DNA of 64,000 bases, from the NCBI RefSeq assembly GCF_020010905.1, contig NZ_JAGJBY010000001.1, positions 3,740,001-3,804,000 of the forward strand, given 5' to 3'. Origin of the DNA: Streptomyces acidiscabies. GTDB lineage: Bacteria > Actinomycetota > Actinomycetes > Streptomycetales > Streptomycetaceae. The position numbers were made by a program, and so were the translations under genes. The notes under the pieces are model-generated. The model saw only the letters and a list, made by a program, of their open reading frames with translations, searched no databases and was not told the origin of the DNA. Below are positions 50,487 to 59,436 of this stretch, one piece after another. The number at the start of each line of letters is the position of its first letter. Within the stretch, counting starts at the first letter, position 1.

Positions 50487-50650
50487 TTAGGCGAGTGATC
50501 CTAGCCAGTCCAGTAGGGCCGCCCTCACCGGACAGTCTCCTCGGATCGGCGCTGTCGCTCAGCATGGTCTGGGCAACGCGGCTCCTGGACTGTCCGGTTG
50601 GCCAGCAGGGTAGGGCTCTGTCCTGACGTGTCGTTGGCGAGGGGGCGTGT

Positions 50651-51919
50651 GTGGACGCGGAATTGTGGCTGGGTCTGGTGGGCGCGCTGATAGCCGCCGG
50701 CGGGTCGTACTACGCGTGGCGTGCCCTGGACCAGGCTGTCGTCGGAGAGTCTCGGGCCAAGTTCGTCAAGGAACGGACAGACCTGCGTCAACGGTTTGTC
50801 CAGCTGTGCGAACTGGCTGCTGACATGCATGTTCTCGCCCGCCCTTCGCTGGAGCGCATCGGTGGAACGTCCTTGTTGTGGGAGGCGGACATGCGCCCGC
50901 CTACCCCTGTCCCCTTGTCAGCGGTGATGCTGGAATGGCAAGACACGTTGCCACCCGTCAACCTGCCGTTGTTGCAGGCGGCGCGACGCTGCTTGCCAAA
51001 GGAGTCGAAAGCGAACCGATACGAGCGCTATTCCTCCGCCATGGGCGCCCTGGCGCGTCCTAATCTCTTCGAGGATCGCCCGTCCTTTCGCCTTGCGCGG
51101 GCCGACTGGTCTCACCCGGGAGGGCCTCGTCTGGTCTTCGGCACTGGCCGGTACTTCGATCTCATCGACCAAAACGAGGCTGTGGCTCACGAACTGGTCG
51201 TGGCCACGCGACGGGCACCCGAAGAGAGGCCTCCCTGGCGAGCGGTGCCGATGCGTAGGCTCCTGGCTGACGATCCGCTTTCGCTGGAGAAACGCATTGT
51301 GCTCCCTGCCGTCGCCACACTGACTCTGCGACGTACGCCTGACGGACAGGGCACGTTCTTTCTCCTCTACAGAGAACCCGGGCACGTCGCTACGGGAGAG
51401 GGAACCTACGGCCCGATCCCCGCCGGCATGGTTCAGCCTGCATCGTTCTCGCCTCTTGCGCACCGTCAGGACCTGGATCTATGGCGCACCGTCATGCGCG
51501 AATACAACGAGGAGTTGCTCGGAGCGCCAGAGGCCAAAGGGGACTCGGGCGCTGAAGTGGACTACAGCCAGCCCCCATACAGCTCGCTCAACGCTGCCGT
51601 AGCGGAGGGCTCGTTGCGTGTGTGGTGTCTGGGCATGGCGTTGGAGCCATTGAATCTTGCTGTATGCGTTCTGACCGTGGCGGTATTCGAAGCGGACGTG
51701 TTCGACACGATCTTCGCCGAGACGGTCGAGCGGAACGAAGAAGGCATCGTGGTGGGCGGACCACGTTCAAACGGGACCATCACTGGCCTGCCGCTCGACT
51801 CGGCCAGTGTTGACGATCTCCCTTCGAACCGTATGTCGTCCCCTGCCGCAGGGATACTCCAACTTGCGTTGCAGCATAAGGATCTTCTGCTGTCGGACCC
51901 CGATCGCCTCCAGGCGTGA
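50651..51919 (+). CDS. Membrane-anchored protein with a Nudix-like region
   Basis: 422 aa. One N-terminal membrane helix (LWLGLVGALIAAGGSYYAW, residues 5-23) followed by a charged coiled-coil-like stretch (SRAKFVKERTDLRQRFVQL), then a long soluble domain. Residues near 285-292 read REYNEELLG, the core of a Nudix box (REx2EEx), but the upstream glycine/glutamate part of the box (Gx5E) is not obvious. The soluble part may therefore be a Nudix-fold sensor or a degenerate hydrolase. Codon use is less GC-biased than the neighbours, suggesting transfer. GTG 50651 with GAGGGGG before it. Confidence 0.6.
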   Translation: MDAELWLGLVGALIAAGGSYYAWRALDQAVVGESRAKFVKERTDLRQRFVQLCELAADMHVLARPSLERIGGTSLLWEADMRPPTPVPLSAVMLEWQDTLPPVNLPLLQAARRCLPKESKANRYERYSSAMGALARPNLFEDRPSFRLARADWSHPGGPRLVFGTGRYFDLIDQNEAVAHELVVATRRAPEERPPWRAVPMRRLLADDPLSLEKRIVLPAVATLTLRRTPDGQGTFFLLYREPGHVATGEGTYGPIPAGMVQPASFSPLAHRQDLDLWRTVMREYNEELLGAPEAKGDSGAEVDYSQPPYSSLNAAVAEGSLRVWCLGMALEPLNLAVCVLTVAVFEADVFDTIFAETVERNEEGIVVGGPRSNGTITGLPLDSASVDDLPSNRMSSPAAGILQLALQHKDLLLSDPDRLQA

Positions 51920-52041
51920 AAGGTCTGTGAATGCGGCTTGATATGGATCATCAAGCCGCATTCACAGCTCTCATCCATGCCGTTGGTGGCATGGTCCTGA
52001 TGTGTGAGGGGGGCAGGACCTGTGCGGTCAGTCGTACGTCG

Positions 52042-52776
52042 TTACTTGGCAGCCGTCGGCTTGCTGAGCTTGTCCAGCTGTGCCTTGATGATCGCTTTCG
52101 GTACGCCGGCAGGCGCCTTGCCGTTCGGCCCGCCGGGACGGTTGGAGGTGGTGAACATGGCAACCGTGGCCCCTTGTCGAACAGCCACCACCGCATAGGG
52201 AACCCGGACCGGCTCGTCGCCCTCGCCGTACGACGCCAGTTGTGTGAGCCGGAGGGACACGGATTCATCGCCGTAGCCAGGGTCGGGTTGGAGTTGGACC
52301 GCGTCGTAGTCGAAGTCCACCAGAATGTCCTTGAAGGTCTTGCACCGCTCGGCGGCTGTCCGCAACGCGTCGATCACCTGCCTGGCATCTCCTGGGCTGT
52401 GCGACGAGAGGGTCATGTGCGCACTGGATCCGCGCTCCTTGGGAGAAATGAGCCGGGCGATGCGCGCGGTGGCCGCGAACCCACTGCTGCCGCCCACCGC
52501 CTGCATGGCAGGCGCGCATTCGGCAGGGTCCGCCGTCTTGCGGGACGCAAAGGTGGCAGCGATTTCCCGCTCCACTTCGTAGCCGACGAGATCTGCGCCG
52601 GTGATCGTCGCCCGCTCCAGGTCCGCCTTGCTCAACGGCTTGTCCTCTACACCGGACGTCCCGGTCGGCTCCGATGCTGCACCTGCCCGGGAGTCCTGCC
52701 CGGTTCCGCATCCGCCAAGCACCAATGAAGTCATGAGCATGGCAATCACGATGCCGGAACGTGCCTGGCGAACCAC
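52042..52776 (-). CDS. Secreted lipoprotein of unknown function
   Basis: 244 aa. Signal peptide MVVRQARSGIVIAMLM with lipobox LGGC (cysteine near residue 23) followed by a Ser/Gly/Thr linker and a soluble domain with two cysteines (ECAPAM, RCKTFKD) that may form a disulphide; the pattern resembles PknH-sensor-like lipoproteins. Start: GTG 52776, with GGAG 5 nt upstream; the frame upstream includes no better candidate. Nothing else in the operon. Confidence 0.82.
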   Translation of the reverse strand: MVRQARSGIVIAMLMTSLVLGGCGTGQDSRAGAASEPTGTSGVEDKPLSKADLERATITGADLVGYEVEREIAATFASRKTADPAECAPAMQAVGGSSGFAATARIARLISPKERGSSAHMTLSSHSPGDARQVIDALRTAAERCKTFKDILVDFDYDAVQLQPDPGYGDESVSLRLTQLASYGEGDEPVRVPYAVVAVRQGATVAMFTTSNRPGGPNGKAPAGVPKAIIKAQLDKLSKPTAAK

Positions 52777-53061
52777 TGTTTCTCCACCCGTTTGATTCTG
52801 TGACGCGAGCCCATAGCCCCGGCTCAAGACAGTGAGCAACACGGTAGATCGTCCGCTTGGAAGAGGCGTGGGTTTTGAAGCTCAGGGCGGCTCCAGGGGG
52901 CGAGCGGAAGAGCTGTGAACCCTGCCTCTCGCATCATGTGCCGGAACTGCATGGGGAACTGGCCCCGCCCGTCTCGCCGTTGCCGGACGGACAACCGGTA
53001 TGCCGGGTCCCACGCCGTGGATCTATGGTGAGGTCCGCTGTCGCACACCCCGGAGGCCCGC

Positions 53062-53799
53062 ATGTCCCCTGTCACTGTCGTCACCGGTGGGAGCCGTGGC
53101 ATCGGCGCGGCGGTCTGTCGTCGGCTGGCTGCCGACGGGCACGACGTGGCGATCGGGTACGTCCGGGACGCCGGCGCGGCGCAGGAGGTCGCCGGCGCGG
53201 TACGGGACGCCGGTGCGCGCGCCGTCGTCGTACGGGTCGACACCTCCGTCGAGGCGGACGTGGAGCGGCTGTTCGAGGTCGCCGAGGGGCAACTCGGCGC
53301 GGTGACCGGCCTCGTGAACAACGCGGGGGTCACCGGCCCGCTGGGTCGCCTCGCGGACGCCGACCCCGTGGATCTGCGGCGCGTCGTGGACGTCAACTTC
53401 CTGGGCGTACTGCTGTGTTCACGCCGGGCGGCGCAGCTGATGGCCCCTCGGGGCGCTGGGTCGATCGTCAACATCTCGTCCGCCGCGGCGACACTCGGGA
53501 GCCCCGGGGACTATGTGCACTACGCCGCGAGCAAAGCGGCCGTCGACGCGCTGACCGTCGGGCTGTCCAAGGAACTTGGGGCCGACGGTATCCGCGTCAA
53601 CGCGGTCGCGCCGGGGATGATCGACACGGAGATGCACGCGGCAATGGGGGACCCGGATCGGGCACACCGGGCGGCGTCGGCGATCCCGCTGGGGCGACCG
53701 GGGCGGGCCGAGGAGATCGCGGGGGCGGTGGCGTGGCTGCTGTCGGGGGAGGCGGCGTACACGACGGGGGCGGTGCTGCGGGTGGCGGGCGGGAGATGA
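53062..53799 (+). CDS. SDR oxidoreductase (FabG-like)
   Basis: 245-aa classical SDR: VVTGGSRGIGAAV, LVNNAGVTG, NISSAAAT, YAASK and APGMIDTEM, with a C-terminal TTGAVLRVAGGR. Third SDR of the window and distinct from the two at 42880 and 43652. Role unknown. Start ATG 53062, no strong ribosome site. Confidence 0.9.
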   Translation: MSPVTVVTGGSRGIGAAVCRRLAADGHDVAIGYVRDAGAAQEVAGAVRDAGARAVVVRVDTSVEADVERLFEVAEGQLGAVTGLVNNAGVTGPLGRLADADPVDLRRVVDVNFLGVLLCSRRAAQLMAPRGAGSIVNISSAAATLGSPGDYVHYAASKAAVDALTVGLSKELGADGIRVNAVAPGMIDTEMHAAMGDPDRAHRAASAIPLGRPGRAEEIAGAVAWLLSGEAAYTTGAVLRVAGGR

Positions 53800-53891
53800 G
53801 GGGGGCAACGCCTTGGCGGCAACTGGCGTAGATCGTGCGCGCACACTCACGCCGACACGACGAACGCCCTCACCGCTCTCCCCGCGGAGCG

Positions 53892-54071
53892 CTACGCCGC
53901 CTCGACCACCTCGCCGCGTATCGCCTCGGCCCACTCCACGACCAGCAACTCGTACTCCGCGCGCTCGTGCGCCGACAGCGACCCGCCCGCGCGCAGCCAC
54001 AACGACCTGATCCGCTCGTTCAATTCTGCAGCGGACCGCACGGAACCAGGGGCACCAGGATCGGGGGACAT
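53892..54071 (-). CDS. Small conserved acyl-CoA carboxylase epsilon-like/hypothetical protein
   Basis: 59 aa, from ATG 54071 to a TAG ending at 53892: MSPDPGAPGSVRS, then AAELNERIRSLWLRAGG, AHERAEYELLVVEWAEAI and RGEVVEAA. It has good coding periodicity and helix-forming composition with a Pro-rich leader. I recall a very similar short protein in other streptomycetes but no function; the epsilon-like label is only a size and composition analogy. Convergent with the SDR gene. Confidence 0.7.
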   Translation of the reverse strand: MSPDPGAPGSVRSAAELNERIRSLWLRAGGSLSAHERAEYELLVVEWAEAIRGEVVEAA

Positions 54072-54223
54072 GCGGACAAGCCTAGGGGCAAGCGCTGACA
54101 GTCCGCTACCGCCCGGCTACCCGAACCGTATGGGGTTGGTCACGGCCTTGTGGATCAACGCCCGTACGGCTCAGGAGGGTTGACGCCCGACGCCGCACGC
54201 GGCACACCGCTCACCCGCGAACC

Positions 54224-54709
54224 TCACCGCCCGACCGGCCCCCAGAACCCCCACACCTCCCCCTCGCCCTCCCCCAGCCTCCCCGCAAGCCTTTCGATGG
54301 CCTCCCGCACCCCCGAGCTGTACCCGTCCTCGCCCAGCCCCCGGGCCGCCACCCGGGCCGCCCGCAGATGGGTGCGTGCCGCGTCGGGACGCCCCAGCTT
54401 CTCGTAGTCGGCGGCGAGGTTGAGGTGCAGGGAGGGGTAGAGCGAGCGGACGGCGGACGGCGTCTCGTCGGCGGCGGTCAGCGCCCGGAGGTCCCAGGCC
54501 AGCTCGTCGGAGGGGTCGTCCTGCGTGTCCGCGAGGTAGTGCGCGAGCGTGCACCGATGCGCCGGCTCCCCCTCCTCGCCCATCTCCACCCACATCTCCA
54601 GCAACCGGTCCCGCGCCTCTTCCCGGTCACCCCCGTGATGCAGCATCACGACCTGCCCGATCCGCGTCATCAACGCGTCCGCGACCTCCTGCTCCCGCTG
54701 CTCCGCCAC
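54224..54709 (-). CDS. Tetratricopeptide-like protein
   Basis: 161 aa, almost entirely helical: EARDRLLEMWVEMGEEGEP, CTLAHYLADTQDDPSDELAW, SLHLNLAADYEKLGRPDAA and HLRAARVAARGLG look like two to three degenerate TPR hairpins. No catalytic motif. GTG 54709 follows GGAGG at 5 nt. Probably a scaffold or binding protein; partner unknown. Confidence 0.75.
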   Translation of the reverse strand: MAEQREQEVADALMTRIGQVVMLHHGGDREEARDRLLEMWVEMGEEGEPAHRCTLAHYLADTQDDPSDELAWDLRALTAADETPSAVRSLYPSLHLNLAADYEKLGRPDAARTHLRAARVAARGLGEDGYSSGVREAIERLAGRLGEGEGEVWGFWGPVGR

Positions 54710-54853
54710 CGCGTCCTCCGTGCCAGGTCGTCCATGCCACCCACGACGCTAACCGCACGGACCGAAGATCCCGGTCGGCGACACCGCACCCGGCGCGACC
54801 GGCCGACGCGTACCCCCCCCACACAACGCCGACCGGCCGAAGCACTCACGGCC

Positions 54854-55540
54854 TCACTTCAGGTTGGGAATCGTCCAGTCGATGGCCGCATGCCCCTGCG
54901 CGGCCACAGCCTCGTTGATCTGCGTGAACGGCTGGGACCCGAAGAACCCCCCCTTGGCGGACAACGGCGAGGGATGCACCCCCTGCACCACGACGTGCCG
55001 CTCCTCGTCGATGAGCCGGGCCTTCTTCTGCGCGTAGGCCCCCCACAGCACGAACACGGCGGGGTCGGGCCGAGAGGCCACCGCGCGGATCACCGCGTCC
55101 GTGAACTTCTCCCACCCCTTGTTCTTGTGGGAGTTGGCCTCACCGGCGCGAACGGTCAGCACGGCGTTGAGCAGCAGCACGCCCTGCTGGGCCCACGGCA
55201 TCAGATACCCGTTGTCCGGAATCGGCGCCCCCAGCTCGGAGTTCATCTCCTTGTAGATGTTGCGCAGGGACGGCGGAATCCGCACACCGGGCCGGACGGA
55301 GAAGCAGAGCCCGTGCCCCTGCCCCTCGCCGTGGTACGGGTCCTGACCGAGGATCAGCACCTTGACCTGGTCGTACGGCGTGGCCTCCAGCGCCGCGAAG
55401 ACCTCCTCGCGGGGCGGGTAGACGGGACCCTTCGCCCGCTCCTCCTCCACGAACTCGGCCAGCTCCTTGAACCAGGGCTGCTCCAGCTCGTCCCCCAGGA
55501 CCCCGCGCCAGGACTCGGGCAGCATGGCGGTGTCGGTCAC
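54854..55540 (-). CDS. ung: Uracil-DNA glycosylase, family 1
   Basis: Removes uracil from DNA in base excision repair. 228 aa from GTG 55540, with AAGGA 7 nt upstream. Catalytic Asp in LGQDPYHGEGQ, uracil pocket LCFSVRPG, and the leucine/histidine loop VQGVHPSPLSA are intact. The ATG at 55573 is in frame but adds 11 residues with weak support. Divergent from the DinB-fold gene. Confidence 0.95.
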   Translation of the reverse strand: MTDTAMLPESWRGVLGDELEQPWFKELAEFVEEERAKGPVYPPREEVFAALEATPYDQVKVLILGQDPYHGEGQGHGLCFSVRPGVRIPPSLRNIYKEMNSELGAPIPDNGYLMPWAQQGVLLLNAVLTVRAGEANSHKNKGWEKFTDAVIRAVASRPDPAVFVLWGAYAQKKARLIDEERHVVVQGVHPSPLSAKGGFFGSQPFTQINEAVAAQGHAAIDWTIPNLK

Positions 55541-55664
55541 GTCATCGTCCTTCGGTCGTGCGATGTCTTCCACTTCCAGAACTTACCGCCGCCCACTGAC
55601 AATTGGTCCCGGGGGATGTTCGGCGAGCGAAAAGGCGTGGTCAGGTGGGGTGAGGTGGGGGATC

Positions 55665-56186
55665 ATGCCCGGCATGAGCATTGAGCGAACCGAGCCCGCG
55701 CAGGACGCGTCCGAGCGAGAGATGTTGGAGGGGTGGCTGGAGTATCACCGGCAGACTCTGGCCTTGAAGTGCGAGGGGCTCAGCGATGAGCAGTTGAGGA
55801 CCGCCGCCGTGCCGCCGTCGGAATTGTCGTTGATGGGACTGGTGCGGCACATGGCGGAGGTCGAGCGGGGGTGGTTCCGGGAGGTGCTCGTGGGGGAGGA
55901 CATCCCGGGGATCTACTTCACCGACGCCGACCCCGACGGGGAGTTCCACCTCACCGAGGCGGACACCTGGGCCGAGGCGTACGGGACCTGGCAGGCGGAG
56001 ATCGCGGTCGCTCGCGAGAACGCCGCGCGGTACGGGCTCGACGAACTGTCCCTGGGCAAGGGCCGGTCCAGCGGGGAGCCGTTCAACCTGCGGTGGATCT
56101 ACACGCACATGATCGAGGAGTACGCGCGGCACAACGGGCACGCGGATCTGCTGCGCGAGCTGATCGACGGGGCCACCGGGGAGTGA
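55665..56186 (+). CDS. DinB-fold (DUF664) protein
   Basis: 173-aa four-helix bundle of the DinB_2 family (not DNA polymerase IV). MLEGWLEYHRQTLALKCEGLSDEQL opens the bundle; the metal-site histidines are in LMGLVRHMAEVERGWF and THMIEEYARHNGHADLLRE. Members include mycothiol-dependent transferases and other thiol enzymes of actinobacteria. ATG 55665 is favoured by GAGGTGGGGG; ATG 55674 is also possible. Divergent from ung. Confidence 0.85.
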   Translation: MPGMSIERTEPAQDASEREMLEGWLEYHRQTLALKCEGLSDEQLRTAAVPPSELSLMGLVRHMAEVERGWFREVLVGEDIPGIYFTDADPDGEFHLTEADTWAEAYGTWQAEIAVARENAARYGLDELSLGKGRSSGEPFNLRWIYTHMIEEYARHNGHADLLRELIDGATGE

Positions 56187-56298
56187 CGTCAGTTCCGGCT
56201 GACGTGAACCGTCCGTACGGGGCAGGAGATCACCCTTGCGGGGCAACCTCCGCTCGTCCGTGGCCCCTTCGGGCGCCGGAGCCGACAGAGTTGCGCGG

Positions 56299-56784
56299 GT
56301 GCACCGTACGACGACTACCGCGACCCTGCTGGTGACTGTCGCCGCGTCCGCTCTCACCGGATGCGTGACCGTCCAGCATCATCCGACCGCGCCGGGGGCT
56401 TCCGCCGTGCCTGTGCCTGCGCCCGCTGTGCCGCCGTTGCCCCGTCCCGACGGGAAGGGGAGGGTTCGGGTGATTCAGGCGCCGGCTCGGGAGGCGTTGG
56501 ACATGGTGGCGCCGGCTCGGACGGAGGCTCCGGCTCGGCGTAAGGGGGTGGAGCCGGTGCCGGTGCCTGCGGCGCGGGGGCGGGAGGAGGTGGGGGGTCG
56601 GGAGAAGGTTCATCCTCGGCGGTCCGCCGTGCCGCATGAGCCTGCTGGGCCCCGGATTGAGATTCCTGATGTGGAGTCGGAGGTTCGGCGGCGGGCGGAT
56701 GTGTGTGCGTTGGGGCGGCAGTACGGGGGGTGGCGGGAAGGTAGTCCCGAGGCCCGGATTTGTGATGAGGCGTACGGGAGGTAG
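56299..56784 (+). CDS. Small secreted lipoprotein
   Basis: 161 aa from GTG 56299: signal VHRTTTTATLLVTVAASA with lipobox LTGC, followed by a Pro/Ala-rich low-complexity region and a short C-terminal conserved-looking part (VRRRADVCALGRQYGGWREG) with a second Cys pair. Function unknown. The frame is open upstream but lacks a signal there. Codons become G/T-rich after residue 55. Confidence 0.72.
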   Translation: MHRTTTTATLLVTVAASALTGCVTVQHHPTAPGASAVPVPAPAVPPLPRPDGKGRVRVIQAPAREALDMVAPARTEAPARRKGVEPVPVPAARGREEVGGREKVHPRRSAVPHEPAGPRIEIPDVESEVRRRADVCALGRQYGGWREGSPEARICDEAYGR

Positions 56785-56830
56785 CGCCAGCCGAAGGGGG
56801 GTGTGGGGTTGTGTGGCGGCTGCGGCGCCG

Positions 56831-56867
56831 TCGTGGCTGGTCGCGCAGTTCCCCGCGCCCCTAAAAG
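56831..56867 (+). repeat. Dispersed intergenic repeat
   Basis: GTGGCTGGTCGCGCAGTTCC continuing CCGCGCCCCTAAAAG is a further standard copy, 47 bp after the lipoprotein stop and 38 bp before the uppP remnant. Confidence 0.85.
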
Positions 56868-56904
56868 CGTTGGGTCCCCGTCGGCTCTCAGGTGAAGAAC
56901 CCGC

Positions 56905-57030
56905 TCAGCCCGCCGATTCCGCCGCGTGCGGGCTCAGCTCTCCCGCCGTCACCAGTGCGATGATCACGATCCCCAGCGCCACCCGGTAGTACACGAACGG
57001 CATGAACGACTTCGTGCTGATGAACTTCAT
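56905..57030 (-). pseudogene. uppP: 3' remnant of undecaprenyl-diphosphatase gene
   Basis: The last 41 codons of a UppP/BacA-type gene: MKFISTKSFMPFVYYR, then VALGIVIIALVTAG, then ELSPHAAESAG, a sequence typical of the C-terminal helix of streptomycete UppP. UppP recycles the lipid carrier for cell-wall synthesis and normally has about 275 aa, so some 85 percent is missing. In front of codon 1 the UppP-like sequence stops within a few bases of 57031. A reading frame from 57516 runs without a stop into this fragment, in the same phase. Confidence 0.85.
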
Positions 57031-57743
57031 AGACAAACCTATGACGACTTTGACGGAGTGGACTTGACCTGCGGGTTTCCACCACTTTTCAAGATCGAAT
57101 GTGAGAGCACTGGGAGATGGCACCTTCCAGTGCTCGCTTTCGCTGGCCACGAAGCGCAGCCACCTGGTGTGCAGCGAACCTGCAATCTTCTGCTCCATGG
57201 CCAGAGCAACGGGCGAGAAGAGACCATCCACGTCGGCGGCCTCGCGGCCCGTGCGGGTCTCCACGGCGATGCGACTGTGTCGATCTTCGTCCAGCCACTC
57301 CTTGCCGCCGTGACGAAGCAGGCACAGCTGCTTCCCGGCGTTCGTGGTCGCGGGGAACCGGCCCCTGGCCCGCGGCCAAACTGTCCGACGAGGCACTGGC
57401 CGCAGTGCGCGCCTCGGTCGCTCACCAGCCCGGATGAGATCTTCGGCAAGGGCAGGATGCATGAGGCCGACTGGGACGATGAGGACGACAATGTGCCCCG
57501 ATGGGCTGATCGGCAAGCGAAGAGCTGTGCCGCGGTGACCTGCATGCCCTGGCGGTCGCCGGAGGCGTTCCAGCGGTCACCGCACCCCAGCGGGTGCTGG
57601 CCGCGTTTCTGCGTCGGGCCGCCGGGTGATCCCTGCACCGGGGCGCCGCTGCTGTGGCACTCGTGCCCGTAGGGGGCGGTGTAGCCGGTGGTCGGGTGCA
57701 CGGTCGTCTCAGGTTGTCGGTGCCGTCGGCTAGCGTGCGAGGT
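57031..57743. other. Junction segment with no confident gene
   Basis: About 710 bp between the uppP remnant and the ATPase gene. The minus strand has a partly convincing frame (57040-57410; SRIAVETRTGREAADV, VALAMEQKIAGSLHTRWLRF) but no clear start and no recognised family; codon bias fades towards the uppP junction. GC is lower in places (57000-57110). I see no tRNA, IS end or integrase. Confidence 0.4.
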
Positions 57744-59327
57744 ATGCGCTACTTCAACACGGCCGGGCCGTGCGTCCCCACGCGTCACTACATGGTGCCG
57801 GCCCCAGAGCGGCTGCCCAGGGCCCGCGGGTACATCGAGCAGGGCCAGTACTTCGTGGTGCACGCGCCACGGCAGACCGGGAAGACGACGGTGCTGGCGG
57901 CGATGGCCCGGGAACTGACGGCATCGGGCCGGTACGCGGCGCTGCACTTCTCGTGCGAGAGCGGGGAGGTGGCCGGGGAGGACTACGGCCAGGCCGAGCT
58001 GCTGGTGCTGGAGGCGATTCGGCGGTCCGCGGAGTCCGCTGGGCTTCCTGATGAGCTCGCGCCCCCCGCATCCTGGCCCGACGCGGTGCCCGGGTCCCGG
58101 CTCACGCGGGGGCTGGCTGAGTGGGTGCGGAGCTGTCCGCGTCCGCTGGTGCTGTTCTTCGACGAGATCGACGCGCTGCGGGGGCAGAGCCTGCGCAGTG
58201 TGCTGCGCCAGTTGCGCGATGGCTTCACCGTCAGCCGTGGCGGCTTCCCGCATGCGGTGGTGCTGTGCGGGCTGCGGGATGTGCGTGACTACAAGGCGGC
58301 CTCGGGCGGGGATCCGGGGCGCCTTGGTACGTCGAGTCCGTTCAACATCAAGGTGGCGTCGCTGCGGTTGGGCGACTTCACCGCGGCCGAGGTCGCCGAG
58401 CTGTACGGGCAGCACACCACGCAGACGGGCCAGGATTTCACGGTGGATGCGCTGGAGCGTGCCTTCAGCTTTACCCAGGGACAGCCGTGGCTGGTCAACG
58501 CGCTGGCCCGGGAGGTCGTCGAGGAGATGGGGGTGCCGTCGGACACGCCGATCACGGCCGAGCACATGGAGGAGGCGAAGGAGCGGCTGATCCTGGCGCG
58601 TGCGACGCATCTGGACTCGCTGGCCGCCAGGTTGGGCGAGGACCGGGTGCGGCGGGTGATCCAGCCGGTGATCGCGGGCGAGCTGCTCCTGCCGACGGAC
58701 ACGTACGACGACGATCTGGCGTACGTGCGCGACCTGGGGCTGGTCGCTCCGGACGCGCCGGTGCGGGTGGCCAATCCGATCTACCAGGAGGTCATTGTCC
58801 GGGTCCTGGGAAACAACACGGAGGGCCAGGTCGTCGCCGCCCCGAGCAGCTTCCGGCTGCCGGACGGCCGGATCGACATGGACAAGCTGCTGCGCTCCTT
58901 CGCCGAGTTCTGGCGGGAGAACGGCGAGATCCTGGCCACCGCCTCGACCTACCCGGAGGCCGCGGCACAGCTGGTGATGATGGCCTACCTGCACCGGATC
59001 GTGAACGGGGCGGGTTTCATCGACCGGGAGTACGGGATCGGCCGGCGGCGCGTGGACCTGCTGATCCGCCAGCCCTACACCGCTGCCGACCGTTCGCGGG
59101 CGGTGCAGCGCGAGGCGCTGGAGCTGAAGGTGTGGCGCCAGGGCCGCACCGACCCACTCGCCGAGGGGCTGGCACAGTTGGACGACTACCTGGACCGCAT
59201 GGAGCTGTCCACGGGCACCCTCGTCGTCTTCGACACCCGCCCGCAAGCAGCCACGGTCCACGAGCGCACCGCCTTCTCGCAGCAGACCACGCCCTCCGGG
59301 CGCACCGTCACCCTGCTGCGCGCCTGA
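57744..59327 (+). CDS. P-loop ATPase fused to a PD-(D/E)XK nuclease-like domain
   Basis: 527 aa. N-terminal ATPase: Walker A APRQTGKTTV (residues 41-50, K47, T48), Walker B LVLFFDEIDALRG (D140-E141), sensor-like VVLCGLRDVRDY, then a helical lid and winged region (PWLVNALAREVVEEMG). The C-terminus has RRRVDLLI (D438) and EALELKV (E460-x-K462) in the spacing of a PD-(D/E)XK nuclease core, followed by a basic helix. Similar AAA-nuclease fusions are widespread and largely of unknown function. It precedes an HNH-RAMA protein and lies within a decayed segment that interrupts uppP. ATG 57744 with GAGG 2 nt before, not a strong site. Confidence 0.75.
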   Translation: MRYFNTAGPCVPTRHYMVPAPERLPRARGYIEQGQYFVVHAPRQTGKTTVLAAMARELTASGRYAALHFSCESGEVAGEDYGQAELLVLEAIRRSAESAGLPDELAPPASWPDAVPGSRLTRGLAEWVRSCPRPLVLFFDEIDALRGQSLRSVLRQLRDGFTVSRGGFPHAVVLCGLRDVRDYKAASGGDPGRLGTSSPFNIKVASLRLGDFTAAEVAELYGQHTTQTGQDFTVDALERAFSFTQGQPWLVNALAREVVEEMGVPSDTPITAEHMEEAKERLILARATHLDSLAARLGEDRVRRVIQPVIAGELLLPTDTYDDDLAYVRDLGLVAPDAPVRVANPIYQEVIVRVLGNNTEGQVVAAPSSFRLPDGRIDMDKLLRSFAEFWRENGEILATASTYPEAAAQLVMMAYLHRIVNGAGFIDREYGIGRRRVDLLIRQPYTAADRSRAVQREALELKVWRQGRTDPLAEGLAQLDDYLDRMELSTGTLVVFDTRPQAATVHERTAFSQQTTPSGRTVTLLRA

Positions 59328-59436
59328 CGGCCGGGAGTCAGCCAGGAGCGCCCCCGGATCTTCCTCCCGTGGCCGTGTTCCCGGAGCAGCACGGGTTCGG
59401 TGCGGGAGCCGAGATCTTCGGTGCCCAGTACGCGAC

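Noticed and set aside
52824..53030. Minus-strand coding-looking tail (FRHMMREAGFTALPLAPW)
   Set aside because: Short, no start, and upstream frame passes into the SDR promoter; could be a methyltransferase remnant but evidence is too thin.
57040..57516. Minus-strand frame running into the uppP remnant
   Set aside because: Parts look coding but the start is unclear, no family is recognised, and codon bias decays toward the junction; kept only as a note in the gap entry.
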